Source: Paragemmobacter ruber (GTDB taxonomy: Bacteria > Pseudomonadota > Alphaproteobacteria > Rhodobacterales > Rhodobacteraceae). From it: a stretch of 64,000 nucleotides of DNA. Every line of letters starts with the position of its first letter. Positions within the stretch are counted from its first letter, which is position 1. The notes below the pieces were generated by a model. The model made no database searches. It saw nothing but the letters and a program-made list of their open reading frames with translations, and was not told where the DNA came from. The stretch spans positions 1 to 64,000 of the forward strand of contig NZ_JAAATW010000003.1 in the NCBI RefSeq assembly GCF_009908315.1, given 5' to 3'. Positions 16,174-24,676 of the stretch are shown here, in pieces. A program made the position numbers and the translations under genes.

Positions 16174-16458
16174 TCATAGGCGGCCCTCCCTGCGGCGGCT
16201 GTCGGGCGTGATGCCGGCGATGCCGATCGGTTCGATGCGCGCCTCCCACACGGCGGCATCGCGACCTGACAGAAGTTCTGCCACGGCCTCGGCCGGGTTG
16301 CGGGTGAACAGCACCAGCGGGCTGCCGTTAATGCGGTGGGTCTGGCCGGTGCGGCGATCAATCAGGCGCACGGCACAGGCCTGCGGCAGCGCGGTGGACA
16401 TGGCCGACATCGACAGTCCTGCCCGCTGGGTCTGAGCCGGGGAAAGTGCAGTTGTCAT
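16174..16458 (-). CDS. Small conserved-looking protein heading the sulfate operon
   Basis: A 94-residue soluble protein that I do not recognise. It has a strong AAGGAG site before its ATG at 16458 and ends in an ATGA overlap with an in-frame ATG of the binding-protein reading frame. The middle segment ([16 protein letters not shown]) reads like a compact beta structure, followed by an acidic helix and W-E-A-R-I-E-P-I. Position suggests a role in, or coupling to, sulfate uptake. Confidence 0.6.
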   Translation of the reverse strand: MTTALSPAQTQRAGLSMSAMSTALPQACAVRLIDRRTGQTHRINGSPLVLFTRNPAEAVAELLSGRDAAVWEARIEPIGIAGITPDSRRREGRL

Positions 16459-16506
16459 CGTGGGTCTCCTTCGCTGTCGGGCCGGACATCAGCCTCCCAT
16501 GCCCTA

Positions 16507-16532
16507 AATAACGACAGAGATAGTCGAGTATT
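16507..16532. promoter_or_regulatory. Imperfect dyad upstream of the sulfate operon, possible Rrf2-type operator
   Basis: AATAACGAC and GTCGAGTATT lie as near-inverted arms around seven bases, about 50 bp upstream of the first gene of the sulfate operon and beyond the 3' end of the Rrf2 gene. Rrf2 proteins bind AT-rich dyads of this size. Assignment rests on location and symmetry alone. Confidence 0.35.
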
Positions 16533-16640
16533 GCAACGGAAAATTCACGCCAAAATTGGTCGTGTATAGAGAAAGAAATTCTCCGCGCCGGGCCCGCCCG
16601 AAGGGGCGGGGCGCATCGAAAGCCGTGGGAAAAAGGGCGG

Positions 16641-17096
16641 TTAGCCGTTGCCAAGCACCTGATCGGCAACACTGCCCGACCGCAGCATGTCTTGCAGCGT
16701 CAGCGATTCGATCATCACGAGGTAGGACCAGAACACCTCGGCAAAGACCTTGCGGATCCGGCAGGTGGCCTCATCGGCGCAATCCTCGCAGCGCTGATAG
16801 GCGCGGCGCGACAGGCAGGGCAGGGGGGCGATCGGCCCGTCGATCATGCGCAGAAGTTCCGAAATCGAGATTTCGGTCGGTTTCTTGATCAGCACATAGC
16901 CGCCCGCCCGGCCCCGGATCGACGCGATCACGCCCGCATTGCGGATTTCCAGAAGGATATGTTCAAGAAACCGCTTGGGCGTGTCGGACCGCTTGGCGAT
17001 CTCTTCGATCGTCAGGGGTTCGGGCTGGCCCTTGGCCGCCTCGTCCGCCAGCACAAGCAGCGCCTTGAGCGCGTATTTCATCTTCTGCGTGATCAT
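16641..17096 (-). CDS. Rrf2-family transcriptional regulator with a Cys cluster
   Basis: A 151-residue regulator. The N-terminal winged helix contains M-K-Y-A-L-K-A-L-L-V-L-A and the recognition part R-G-R-A-G-G-Y. A C-terminal cysteine cluster (P-C-L-S-R, then C-E-D-C and T-C-R-I-R) could bind an Fe-S cluster or sense sulfur status. It lies directly upstream of the sulfate-uptake genes on the same strand. The family includes IscR and CymR, the latter a regulator of cysteine metabolism. Control of the sulfate operon is inferred. Confidence 0.85.
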   Translation of the reverse strand: MITQKMKYALKALLVLADEAAKGQPEPLTIEEIAKRSDTPKRFLEHILLEIRNAGVIASIRGRAGGYVLIKKPTEISISELLRMIDGPIAPLPCLSRRAYQRCEDCADEATCRIRKVFAEVFWSYLVMIESLTLQDMLRSGSVADQVLGNG

Positions 17097-17314
17097 GGCT
17101 GAGCGTTACGCGCAGGAATAACGAGAATCAATGTCGGGATTAATCAGGGTCAACCTCGGCCGCTGCCCGTTGCGACAAAACACCAGCAAAACATGGGTTA
17201 CGGGCAGGGTGCGCGCGCCTTTGGAATAAACACGATAAAGACGGTAGACAATATTAGGAATTGCGTCATGCTGTAGCTGTGGCCCATCTGCCGGGCCGGA
17301 AAGGGGAATGCAGC

Positions 17315-17788
17315 ATGACCGAGCTTGACCTGATCGACCGCAAGATCGTCGCGGCCCTGATGCAGGATGCGACCCTGCCCATCGCCCAGATCGCCGAAAA
17401 GGCGGGCCTGTCCCAGACCCCGTGCTGGAAGCGGATCCAGAGGCTGGAGGCATCGGGGGTGCTGACCCAGCGCGTGGCGCTGGCCGATCCTGCGAAACTG
17501 GGCTTCGGCCTGACCGTCTTTGTGGGGATCGAGGCGCCCGACCATTCGGCCGAGTGGCGCGAGGCCTTTGCCGATGCCGTGGGCGCGATCCCCGAGATCA
17601 TGGAAGTGTATCGGATGGCGGGCGAGATGGATTACCTTCTGCGCGTCGCCGTGTCGGACATGGCGGCCTTTGACCGGCTCTACAAGCGGCTCACCGATGC
17701 GGTCGCGATCAAGAACGTCACCAGCCATTTCGCGATGGAGCGGATGAAGTTCACCACCGCCTATCCGGTGGATACCGTATCGCGCTGA
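17315..17788 (+). CDS. Lrp/AsnC-family transcriptional regulator
   Basis: A 157-residue regulator. It has an N-terminal helix-turn-helix (D-L-I-D-R-K-I-V-A-A-L, then G-L-S-Q-T-P-C-W-K-R-I-Q-R-L) and a C-terminal RAM ligand-binding domain (V-Y-R-M-A-G-E-M-D-Y-L-L-R-V). The start at 17315 follows AAGGGG. It is transcribed away from the Rrf2 gene and ends before a small hydrolase gene. The effector amino acid is not evident. Confidence 0.88.
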   Translation: MTELDLIDRKIVAALMQDATLPIAQIAEKAGLSQTPCWKRIQRLEASGVLTQRVALADPAKLGFGLTVFVGIEAPDHSAEWREAFADAVGAIPEIMEVYRMAGEMDYLLRVAVSDMAAFDRLYKRLTDAVAIKNVTSHFAMERMKFTTAYPVDTVSR

Positions 17789-17900
17789 GCGCGGTCTGGA
17801 GAACCCCGTTTCCTTTCCGCCTGACTCTTTGGAACCAAAATACACGATAATCTTGCTAGATTTATCTGGAAACCGACCCTGACCCCAGCGGAGGCACCCG

Positions 17901-18473
17901 ATGACCAAGACCCTGATCGTTCCCGGCCTTGATGGTTCGCCTGATCCGCATTGGCAGCACTGGTGGGCGGCCACCGATCCCAGGGCGCTGATGGTGGACC
18001 TGTCCAGCCCGGATCGCCCTGTGCCTGCGGTCTGGGAAATCGAACTGGCCTCGATGATCCTGCAACATCCCGACAGCATCCTTGTCGGCCATTCGCTGGG
18101 GGCGGTGCTGATCGCGCGGCTGCTGGCGACTTGGCCGCATCTGCGCATCCGCGGCGCGCTTCTGGTGGCACCGGCCGAGACCCAGGGCAATGACCGGATC
18201 GGTCAGTTCGGCGCGATCCCCGAACTTCGGCTGGACGTGCCGACGACAGTGGTCGCCAGCCGCAACGACCCGTGGATGAGCTTTGGCCGTGCGACGCATC
18301 TCGCACGGGCCTGGGGCAGCGACCTTGTCGATCTGGGCCATGCCGGCCATGTGAACGTGGCGTCGGGCTTTGGCCCCTGGCCGCGGGGCAAGGCGCTGCG
18401 TGACGCTGTTCTGACCGCAAGCGCGGAAAAAGGGGCGGGCCATGATGCCCCGGCGCGGAGGATGGCGTGGTGA
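17901..18473 (+). CDS. RBBP9/YdeN-family small serine hydrolase
   Basis: A 190-residue alpha/beta hydrolase. It has the opening motif L-I-V-P-G-L-D-G-S-P-D-P-H-W-Q-H-W-W, nucleophile G-H-S-L-G at about residue 55, acid in S-R-N-D-P-W-M and His in G-H-A-G-H-V-N. GGAGG precedes the ATG. The substrate is unknown for the family. Its stop overlaps the start of a tiny membrane protein. Confidence 0.85.
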   Translation: MTKTLIVPGLDGSPDPHWQHWWAATDPRALMVDLSSPDRPVPAVWEIELASMILQHPDSILVGHSLGAVLIARLLATWPHLRIRGALLVAPAETQGNDRIGQFGAIPELRLDVPTTVVASRNDPWMSFGRATHLARAWGSDLVDLGHAGHVNVASGFGPWPRGKALRDAVLTASAEKGAGHDAPARRMAW

Positions 18474-18658
18474 ACCTGTTCATCCGCGACGGGTATCGGG
18501 GCCGTCCGGGCTATGTCGCGCTGGTGCTGCTGGTGCTGGCCTATGCGGCGGCCCTGGCGATGGTGATCGCGCCCGACCGTGTGATGCAGGCGCTGGATGC
18601 GCGGGGCGCCGCCGTGTGGGACAGGCAGGACACAGGCGCAGGCGGCTTTTATGATTGA
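18467..18658 (+). CDS. Tiny single-helix membrane protein
   Basis: A 63-residue protein starting at GTG 18467 (a second GTG follows at 18470), overlapping the hydrolase stop. One strong hydrophobic helix (Y-V-A-L-V-L-L-V-L-A-Y-A-A-A-L-A-M-V-I) at about 15-35 is followed by a polar tail. It overlaps the next small gene by 8 bp. No family is recognised. Confidence 0.5.
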   Translation: MVNLFIRDGYRGRPGYVALVLLVLAYAAALAMVIAPDRVMQALDARGAAVWDRQDTGAGGFYD

Positions 18659-18806
18659 CGGACGCTTTGATCCGCAGTTCGCGCATCTTTTCGTGCTGCG
18701 CCGCCCCGACGACGGCAGGGGCGTGGCAGGGCCGTCGCAGCGGCCCCTGCTGATGATCTGTCTGGGCGCTGTCGCCGTGTTTGCCTTCGCGCTTTGGCTG
18801 GGGTGA
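18651..18806 (+). CDS. Tiny C-tail-anchored membrane protein
   Basis: A 51-residue protein from ATG 18651. It has a soluble N-terminal half (M-I-D-G-R-F-D-P-Q-F-A-H-L-F-V-L-R-R-P) and a C-terminal membrane helix (L-L-M-I-C-L-G-A-V-A-V-F-A-F-A-L-W-L-G). Its start lies inside the end of the preceding tiny gene, which suggests translational coupling. Not recognised. Confidence 0.5.
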   Translation: MIDGRFDPQFAHLFVLRRPDDGRGVAGPSQRPLLMICLGAVAVFAFALWLG

Positions 18807-18856
18807 TGGCCGGGCCTTCGCACGGCCAAAGGTCGGCCACAGGTGGGGCGGTGGCG

Positions 18857-20722
18857 TCAGGGCAGCGCCGCGACCGGGGGCATCGGTTCGCCGGTGCGGC
18901 CCGGTGCGGCGCTGCGATCCGCGGGCTGTGACGGCGCAGGGGGCACATCCGGGCCGGTCAGGCCCGGGTCTTGCGTCAGCGCCGTCACCGCCTCGAACTG
19001 CGACAGGAAGATCCGGCCCGTGAAATGGTCAAGAAAGTCCGACCGGCGCAGCGCATCCATCACCGGACCCTTCACCTCGGACAGATGAAAGCCGATCCCG
19101 GCAGCGGTCAGCCGGTGGGAAATCGCCTCAAGGCTTTCCAGCGCGCTGGCGTCGATGGCATTGACGGCCGGACACATCAGGATGACATGGCGCAGGGCAG
19201 GGTTGCCCGCGATGCGGTCATAGATCGCATCCTCCAAGGCGCGGGCATTGGCGAAATACAGGCTCTCATCCACCCGGATCGACAGCAGCGCGGGATGCGT
19301 GATCACGGCGTGGCGGTCGATATTGCGGAAATGCTCGGTCCCCGGCACCTGCCCGACGATGGCCATATGCGGCCGCGACGTCCGCCAGAGGAACAGAAGC
19401 AGCGACAGCGCGACGCCTGCGGTGATCCCGGCCTCTACCCCCACGCCCAGCACGATGAAGATGGTCGCGGCCATCGCAGCGAAGTCGCCCTTGGAATAGG
19501 CATAGGTGCGCCGGATCGCGGCCAGATCCACAAGGGACAGGACGGCCACGATGATCGTCGCGGCCAGCACGGCCTGGGGCAGGAACTGGAACAGGGGTGT
19601 CAGGACCAGCGTCGCGGCAAGGATGCCTGCGGCGGTGAAGGCCCCCGCCAGCGGCGTCTCGGCGCCCGCGTCAAAATTGACGACCGACCGCGCAAAGCCC
19701 CCCGTTACCGGATAGCCCCCCGACAGGGCGGCAGCGATGTTGCTGGCCCCCAGCGCCGTCAGTTCCTGATTGGGCAGGATGCGCTGGCGCCGCTTGGCGG
19801 CAAGGGTCTGGGCGACCGAGACGGATTCGACAAAGCCCACAAGGCTGATCAGCAGCGCAGGCACCAGCAACTGCTGCCACAGCCCAAGATCAAACGAGGG
19901 CAGGGCAAGCGGCGGCAGGCCCGCCGGGATTTCCCCCACGATCTTGACGCCCCTCTCCGCCAGCCCCAGCCCGACCACGGCGGCGATGGAGGCAAGGATC
20001 GCCGCCACAGGCCCGGCCTTGGCGGCCATGTCGGCGGTCCGGGGGCGCAGGCCACGGGCGATGAGCAGGGGTTTGAGCCCTTTGCGCGTCCAGAACAGGA
20101 AGGCCGTGGCCGACAGGCCGATGACAAGGGTGAAGGGGTTCGTCTCGCCCACCCGTTCGGACAGACCCATCAGCAGTTCGGGCAGCGTGTCACCGCCCGC
20201 GCTGATGCCCAGGATATGCTTCATCTGACTGGCCGCGATCAGGATGCCCGAGGCCGTGATGAAGCCCGAGATCACGGGATGTGACAGGAAATTCGCCAGA
20301 AACCCCAGCCGCAGCACGCTCATCGCCACAAGGATCAGCCCCGACAGAAAGGCCAGCGTGATCGCCGCCGTCAGATACTCGGCCGACCCCGGTTCCGCTA
20401 TCTGCCCGACCGCCGCCGCCGTCATCAAGGACACCACCGCCACAGGTCCCACCGCCAGCGCCCGGCTGGTGCCGAAGACCGCATAGGCGATCAGGGGCAG
20501 GATCGACGCGTAAAGCCCCACCTGCGGCGGCAGGCCTGCCAGCATCGCATAGGCAAGGCTTTGGGGCACCAGCATGATCGTGACGATGGCGGCGGCGACT
20601 AGGTCGCTCTGCGCGTCGCCGCGGGTGTAGCGGGGCGCCCAGCCTGCGATCGGGAACAGGGATTTCAGCGTCACGATCGGTGCCTTCAGCTTGCGGTCAC
20701 GGGGTGCGGTTTGGCCATCCAT
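18857..20722 (-). CDS. SulP-family anion transporter with STAS domain
   Basis: A 621-residue inner-membrane transporter. It has about 12-14 helices, including the SulP signature region M-L-V-P-Q-S-L-A-Y-A-M-L-A-G-L-P near residue 52, then a C-terminal STAS domain (about 440-560, with N-A-I-D-A-S-A-L-E-S-L) and a Pro-rich tail. It overlaps the end of the sulfide:quinone oxidoreductase gene by 37 bp. At the end of a sulfide-oxidation operon it may export sulfite or sulfate, or import sulfate; direction is not readable. Confidence 0.9.
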   Translation of the reverse strand: MDGQTAPRDRKLKAPIVTLKSLFPIAGWAPRYTRGDAQSDLVAAAIVTIMLVPQSLAYAMLAGLPPQVGLYASILPLIAYAVFGTSRALAVGPVAVVSLMTAAAVGQIAEPGSAEYLTAAITLAFLSGLILVAMSVLRLGFLANFLSHPVISGFITASGILIAASQMKHILGISAGGDTLPELLMGLSERVGETNPFTLVIGLSATAFLFWTRKGLKPLLIARGLRPRTADMAAKAGPVAAILASIAAVVGLGLAERGVKIVGEIPAGLPPLALPSFDLGLWQQLLVPALLISLVGFVESVSVAQTLAAKRRQRILPNQELTALGASNIAAALSGGYPVTGGFARSVVNFDAGAETPLAGAFTAAGILAATLVLTPLFQFLPQAVLAATIIVAVLSLVDLAAIRRTYAYSKGDFAAMAATIFIVLGVGVEAGITAGVALSLLLFLWRTSRPHMAIVGQVPGTEHFRNIDRHAVITHPALLSIRVDESLYFANARALEDAIYDRIAGNPALRHVILMCPAVNAIDASALESLEAISHRLTAAGIGFHLSEVKGPVMDALRRSDFLDHFTGRIFLSQFEAVTALTQDPGLTGPDVPPAPSQPADRSAAPGRTGEPMPPVAALP

Positions 20723-22392
20723 TCGCGCCCGCGCAGCATGGCCTTCCAGTAAATCGGCGGCAGGACCTGTTCCTTGAGCAGCCAGGCAAGACGGCTGGGC
20801 CGCGTGCCATCAATCATCCAGCCGGGGAAAGAGGGCAGAAGCTTGCCGCCATAGCCGAACTCGGCCAGCACGATGCGCCCCCGTTCCACCGTCAAGGGGC
20901 AGGAGCCGTAGCCGTCATAGGCCACATCTGCGCCCCCGACCGCGCCCTGCGTAGCGCCCCCGACCAGGCCCCGGTCCCTCAGCAGGTTATGCGCCACCAC
21001 GGGCGCCTGCTTGCGCGCCGCGGCGGCGGTCTTGGCGTTGGGCGCGTTGGTGACATCGCCCAGCGCATAGATGTTGGGCAGGCGCTTGTGCCGCAGGGTG
21101 GCCGGGTCCACATCCAGCCAGCCCGCCGCATCAGCAAGGACCGAGACGCGGACGAAGTCGGGGGCCACCTGCGGCGGGACGACATGGATCATGTCGAACC
21201 CGGTTTCCACCGTCTCGGTCGTGCCATCGGCATTGGTCTTGGCAAACCACGCCTTGCGCGCTGGGCCATCGACGCGGGTCAGGCGGTGCTGGAAATGCAG
21301 GTTGGTGCCGTACTTCTCGATATAGTCCATCAGGGCGGGGACATATTCCTTGACCCCGAACAGCACCGCGCCCGCGCTGTAGAAATCAATGCGGATATCC
21401 TTCAGCACACCCGTCCGGTGCCAATGGTCACCCGACAGATACATGGCCTTCTGCGGCGCGCCGGCGCATTTGATGGGCATGGGCGGCTGGGTAAAGACTG
21501 CATGTCCCCCTTTCAGGCCGCGCACGAGGTCCCATGTGTAAGGCGCGAGGTCATAGCGATAGTTCGACGTCACCCCGTTGCGCCCCAGCGTTTCGGTCAG
21601 CCCGTCGATCCCGGCCCAGTTCAGCTTCAGCCCCGGCGCGACGATCAGCTGCTCATACCGCACCACCCGGCAGCCATCGAGGATGACGGCGTTACGCTCC
21701 GGCTCGAAGGCCGCGACGGCGGCCTTGATCCAGCGCACCCCCGCAGGGATCAGCGATCCCATGGTGCGGGCCGTCGTTGCGGGGGTAAAGACGCCGCCGC
21801 CGACCATGGTCCAGCCCGGCTGGTAGTAATGGATGTCGGCCGGGTCGATGATGGCGATGTCGAGATCCGGCTGGCGGGATCTCAGGCTGGCGGCGGCCGC
21901 GATCCCGGCCGCACCCCCGCCGATGATGACAACCGCGTGGGACGCATCCACCATGTCGGCGGGGGTGCGCCCGCCATTGGCGATGCGCCGCACCACGCCT
22001 GCCATGTCATAGCCCGCGGCCCGCGTTGCGGCCATGATCTCGGGCAGCGCGCGCCCGCGCCCGGCCTCGGACAGCGACCACAGCGTGGCCGACCGCGTGC
22101 CGGTGCGGCAATAGGCAAGCGCGGGTTTCGGCAGGCGGTCCAGTGCCGCGCCAAAGGCCAGGGCATCCGCGTCGCCCACCTTGCCCGACAGGACGGGAAG
22201 ATAGGCCGCCTGCATCCCCGCCGCCTCGGCAGCTGCCGCGATCTCGGCAAAGCCGGGCTGATCCGCCCCCTCGCCATCGGGGCGGTTGCAGATGATCGCG
22301 CGGAACCCCGCGGCGGCCAGCGCGGCCATGTCCTGCGGCTGCACCTGTTCGCTGACGGACAGGGTCGGTGTGATCGGCTTGGCGGTCGTCAT
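20686..22392 (-). CDS. Fusion of DUF442 (TIGR01244) phosphatase-like domain and sulfide:quinone oxidoreductase
   Basis: A 568-residue protein. Residues 1-140 form a DUF442 domain with the Cys-X5-Arg loop (C95-R-T-G-T-R100), found in sulfur-transfer proteins of the BigR/SqrR regulon. From about 150 an SQR flavoprotein begins with V-V-I-I-G-G-G-A-A-G. Cys residues in M-P-I-K-C-A-G-A-P and G-S-C-P-L-T match SQR positions that carry persulfide. SQR oxidises sulfide at the membrane and passes electrons to quinone. The fusion could hand the sulfane sulfur within one chain. Confidence 0.88.
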   Translation of the reverse strand: MTTAKPITPTLSVSEQVQPQDMAALAAAGFRAIICNRPDGEGADQPGFAEIAAAAEAAGMQAAYLPVLSGKVGDADALAFGAALDRLPKPALAYCRTGTRSATLWSLSEAGRGRALPEIMAATRAAGYDMAGVVRRIANGGRTPADMVDASHAVVIIGGGAAGIAAAASLRSRQPDLDIAIIDPADIHYYQPGWTMVGGGVFTPATTARTMGSLIPAGVRWIKAAVAAFEPERNAVILDGCRVVRYEQLIVAPGLKLNWAGIDGLTETLGRNGVTSNYRYDLAPYTWDLVRGLKGGHAVFTQPPMPIKCAGAPQKAMYLSGDHWHRTGVLKDIRIDFYSAGAVLFGVKEYVPALMDYIEKYGTNLHFQHRLTRVDGPARKAWFAKTNADGTTETVETGFDMIHVVPPQVAPDFVRVSVLADAAGWLDVDPATLRHKRLPNIYALGDVTNAPNAKTAAAARKQAPVVAHNLLRDRGLVGGATQGAVGGADVAYDGYGSCPLTVERGRIVLAEFGYGGKLLPSFPGWMIDGTRPSRLAWLLKEQVLPPIYWKAMLRGREWMAKPHPVTAS

Positions 22393-22429
22393 GTCGGGCT
22401 CCTCCCAGAGCGTGGGTTGCGTCGGGGGC

Positions 22430-23326
22430 CTACAGCCCGTTGATCGGCACTTTCAGAAAGCGCTTGCCGCTGTCATCCGGCGGCGGCAGTTCGCCTGCGC
22501 GCATGTTCACCTGAAGCGACGGGATGATCAGCTTGGGCATTGCCAGCGTCGCATCGCGCGCCTCGCGCAGCGCGACGAACTCATCCTCGGTCACGCCGTC
22601 ATGGACATGGATGTTGTGCGCGCGCTGTTCGGCCACCGTGGTTTCCCAGCGGATGTCGCGCCCGTTCGGGCCATAGTCGTGGCACATGAACAGCCGCGTC
22701 GCATCGGGCAGCGAAAGCACGCGCCGGATGGACCGGTAGAGCGTGCGCGCATCCCCGCCCGGGAAATCGGCCCGGGCCGACCCGCCATCCGGCATGAACA
22801 GCGTGTCGCCCACGAAGGCGGCGTCACCGATCACATGCGTCATGCAGGCCGGCGTGTGGCCCGGCGTGTGCAGGGCCTGCGCGGTCATCGTGCCGATCTG
22901 GTAGGTGTCACCGTCGTGGAACAGGCGGTCGAACTGCGATCCGTCGCGCTGGAATTCCGTCCCTTCGTTGAAGACCTTGCCGAAGGTTTCCTGCACGATG
23001 GTGATGTTGGCGCCGATGCCGATCTTGCCGCCCAGCTTGCCCTGGATATAGGGCGCGCCCGACAGGTGATCGGCATGGACATGCGTCTCAATCAGCCATT
23101 CCAGCCTGTAGCCGCGCGCGCGGATGAAGGCGATCACCGCATCGGCCGAGGCATAGGTGATCCTGCCTGCGGCATAGTCGATGTCCATCACGCTATCAAT
23201 CACGGCGCAGGCGGTGCTGGCGGGGTCGCGGACGACATAGGTCACCGTATTGGTGGGTTCGTCGAAGAAGGCCGTCACCTCGGGGGTCACGGTCAGGTCC
23301 ACGGGATGGGGGATCGGGGTCGTCAT
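22430..23326 (-). CDS. MBL-fold persulfide dioxygenase-like protein (Blh/ETHE1 type)
   Basis: A 298-residue metallo-beta-lactamase-fold enzyme. It has T-H-V-H-A-D-H-L-S-G at about 65-75, P-G-H-T-P-A-C, G-D-T-L-F-M and C-H-D-Y-G-P metal-binding motifs. The ATG at 23326 is preceded by GGAG; the frame also opens with a GTG 15 bp upstream. Relatives in Agrobacterium/Xylella (Blh) and ETHE1 oxidise persulfide to sulfite, which fits its place between SQR and YeeE genes. Confidence 0.85.
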   Translation of the reverse strand: MTTPIPHPVDLTVTPEVTAFFDEPTNTVTYVVRDPASTACAVIDSVMDIDYAAGRITYASADAVIAFIRARGYRLEWLIETHVHADHLSGAPYIQGKLGGKIGIGANITIVQETFGKVFNEGTEFQRDGSQFDRLFHDGDTYQIGTMTAQALHTPGHTPACMTHVIGDAAFVGDTLFMPDGGSARADFPGGDARTLYRSIRRVLSLPDATRLFMCHDYGPNGRDIRWETTVAEQRAHNIHVHDGVTEDEFVALREARDATLAMPKLIIPSLQVNMRAGELPPPDDSGKRFLKVPINGL

Positions 23327-23350
23327 GGTCAGGGTCTCCACGTCGGGGGA

Positions 23351-23785
23351 TCAGGCGGTGGTGGGGCGCGGCAGGGCTTGCAGGCGCCGGGCGATCAGCA
23401 TGCCCGCCCCCATCGAGATCAGGAAAAGCGCGGTGGGCCAAGGCGCGAATCCCAGCGCAGGAACCGCGCCGCCGGGGCAAAAGCCCGCGATGCCCCAGCC
23501 CAAGCCGAACAAGGCCGATCCGCCCACCAGCCGCAGGTCGATGGTGCGGGCGGTCGGCAGATGGAACGTCGTGTCAAACAGGGGCGCGCGGCGTGTGCCG
23601 AACACCACCCGGTAGCCGATCGCCGCGGTGGTCAGCGCGCCGCCCATGACGAAGGCAAGGCTCGGGTCCCATGTCCCAAGAGGATCGAAGAAGTTCATCA
23701 CCTTGGCCGGGTTGGCCATGCCCGAAAGGGCGATGCCCAGACCGAAGACGACACCGGCAAGAAGCGCGGACAGGATGCGTTGCAT
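23351..23785 (-). CDS. YeeE/YedE-type membrane protein (PmpB-like half)
   Basis: A 144-residue membrane protein with about four helices and the conserved G-F-C-P-G-G-A-V-P motif. It pairs with the gene 5 bp upstream to form a split YeeE/YedE transporter. The family takes up thiosulfate or sulfur compounds. It belongs to the SqrR-controlled operon. Confidence 0.85.
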   Translation of the reverse strand: MQRILSALLAGVVFGLGIALSGMANPAKVMNFFDPLGTWDPSLAFVMGGALTTAAIGYRVVFGTRRAPLFDTTFHLPTARTIDLRLVGGSALFGLGWGIAGFCPGGAVPALGFAPWPTALFLISMGAGMLIARRLQALPRPTTA

Positions 23786-23790
23786 AGGCC

Positions 23791-24216
23791 TTATCCCCCA
23801 AATCCGTGGCGGATCACGGTCACGGTGGCAAAGGTCGTAACCATGAAGGTGGCCGTGGCCACGATGGACCGGGGCGACAGCCGCGCCATCCCGCAAACCC
23901 CATGCCCCGAGGTGCAGCCCGAGGCATAGGTCACCCCGATGCCCACAAGCAGGCCACCCACAGCCAGCATCGCGCCGGTGGTGGGCGCGGCAAAGCCAAA
24001 CTCGGCGCCCATGCGCGTGGCGATCATCGGCGCGGCAATCGCACCCGCCAGAAAGGCAATCCGCCACGGGCTGTCAGGGTGCTGCGGTTGCAGCACGCCG
24101 CCCAGCATGGCCGTCATGCCCGCGATCCGGCCGTTCAGCGCCATCAGGATCACGGCGGCAAGGCCGATCAGGATGCCACCGGCAAGCGAGGCGAGGGGGG
24201 TGAATTCGGTGATCAT
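23791..24216 (-). CDS. YeeE/YedE-type membrane protein (PmpA-like half)
   Basis: A 141-residue membrane protein with about four helices and the motif G-C-T-S-G-H-G-V-C-G, the Cys-bearing channel motif of YeeE/YedE proteins. It is the first gene of the sulfide operon and divergent from the SqrR-like repressor. The ATG at 24216 is preferred over the GTG at 24231, which sits directly on the AAGGAA site. Confidence 0.85.
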   Translation of the reverse strand: MITEFTPLASLAGGILIGLAAVILMALNGRIAGMTAMLGGVLQPQHPDSPWRIAFLAGAIAAPMIATRMGAEFGFAAPTTGAMLAVGGLLVGIGVTYASGCTSGHGVCGMARLSPRSIVATATFMVTTFATVTVIRHGFGG

Positions 24217-24328
24217 GCGGGGCGGGTCCACTTCCTTGACACCTGTCTGCCGACGCCCCGGCCCGCCGCATCACGCTTGTGGCAGAGGGCAGGGATTGCT
24301 AGACAGGTCTTTATCTTCGAGATACATT

Positions 24329-24348
24329 ACTTTCGAAACTACTAAAGT
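24329..24348. promoter_or_regulatory. Dyad in the divergent sulfide-operon promoter region
   Basis: ACTTT and AAAGT are separated by ten bases and sit just before the ATG of the SqrR-like gene. The intergenic region (24217-24355) is locally AT-rich. An ArsR repressor would be expected to bind here and control both directions. This is a weak motif call. Confidence 0.35.
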
Positions 24349-24355
24349 GTCAAGC

Positions 24356-24676
24356 ATGAAAACAGATCCCGCAGACATGCCGATCGAGGCGCTGGAAGCC
24401 CGCGCGATCGAAGTGGCCGCCACGCTGGACGCGATGGCGAACCCAAAGCGGCTTTTGGTGATGTGCACGCTTTTGAAGGGCGAGAAGTCGGTGGGCGACC
24501 TGGCCGAGATCGTGAACCTCAGCCCCGCCGCCCTGTCGCAGCATCTGGGCAAGATGCGCGCGCTGCGCCTTGTCGCCACGCGCCGCGATGGGCAGACCAT
24601 CTATTACAGCCTCGCCAGCCCGGAGGTGAGCGAGATCCTCGCCACCCTGTACCGCGTCTATTGCGTGGACGATTGA
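24356..24676 (+). CDS. sqrR: SqrR/BigR-type ArsR-family persulfide-responsive repressor
   Basis: A 106-residue winged-helix repressor. It has Cys37 (V-M-C-T-L-L) and Cys103 (V-Y-C-V-D-D), 66 residues apart. SqrR of Rhodobacter capsulatus uses Cys41 and Cys107, also 66 apart, forming a polysulfide bridge with reactive sulfur. The helix-turn-helix core is L-S-P-A-A-L-S-Q-H-L-G-K-M. It is divergent from the YeeE-MBL-SQR-SulP operon, its probable target. Confidence 0.9.
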   Translation: MKTDPADMPIEALEARAIEVAATLDAMANPKRLLVMCTLLKGEKSVGDLAEIVNLSPAALSQHLGKMRALRLVATRRDGQTIYYSLASPEVSEILATLYRVYCVDD

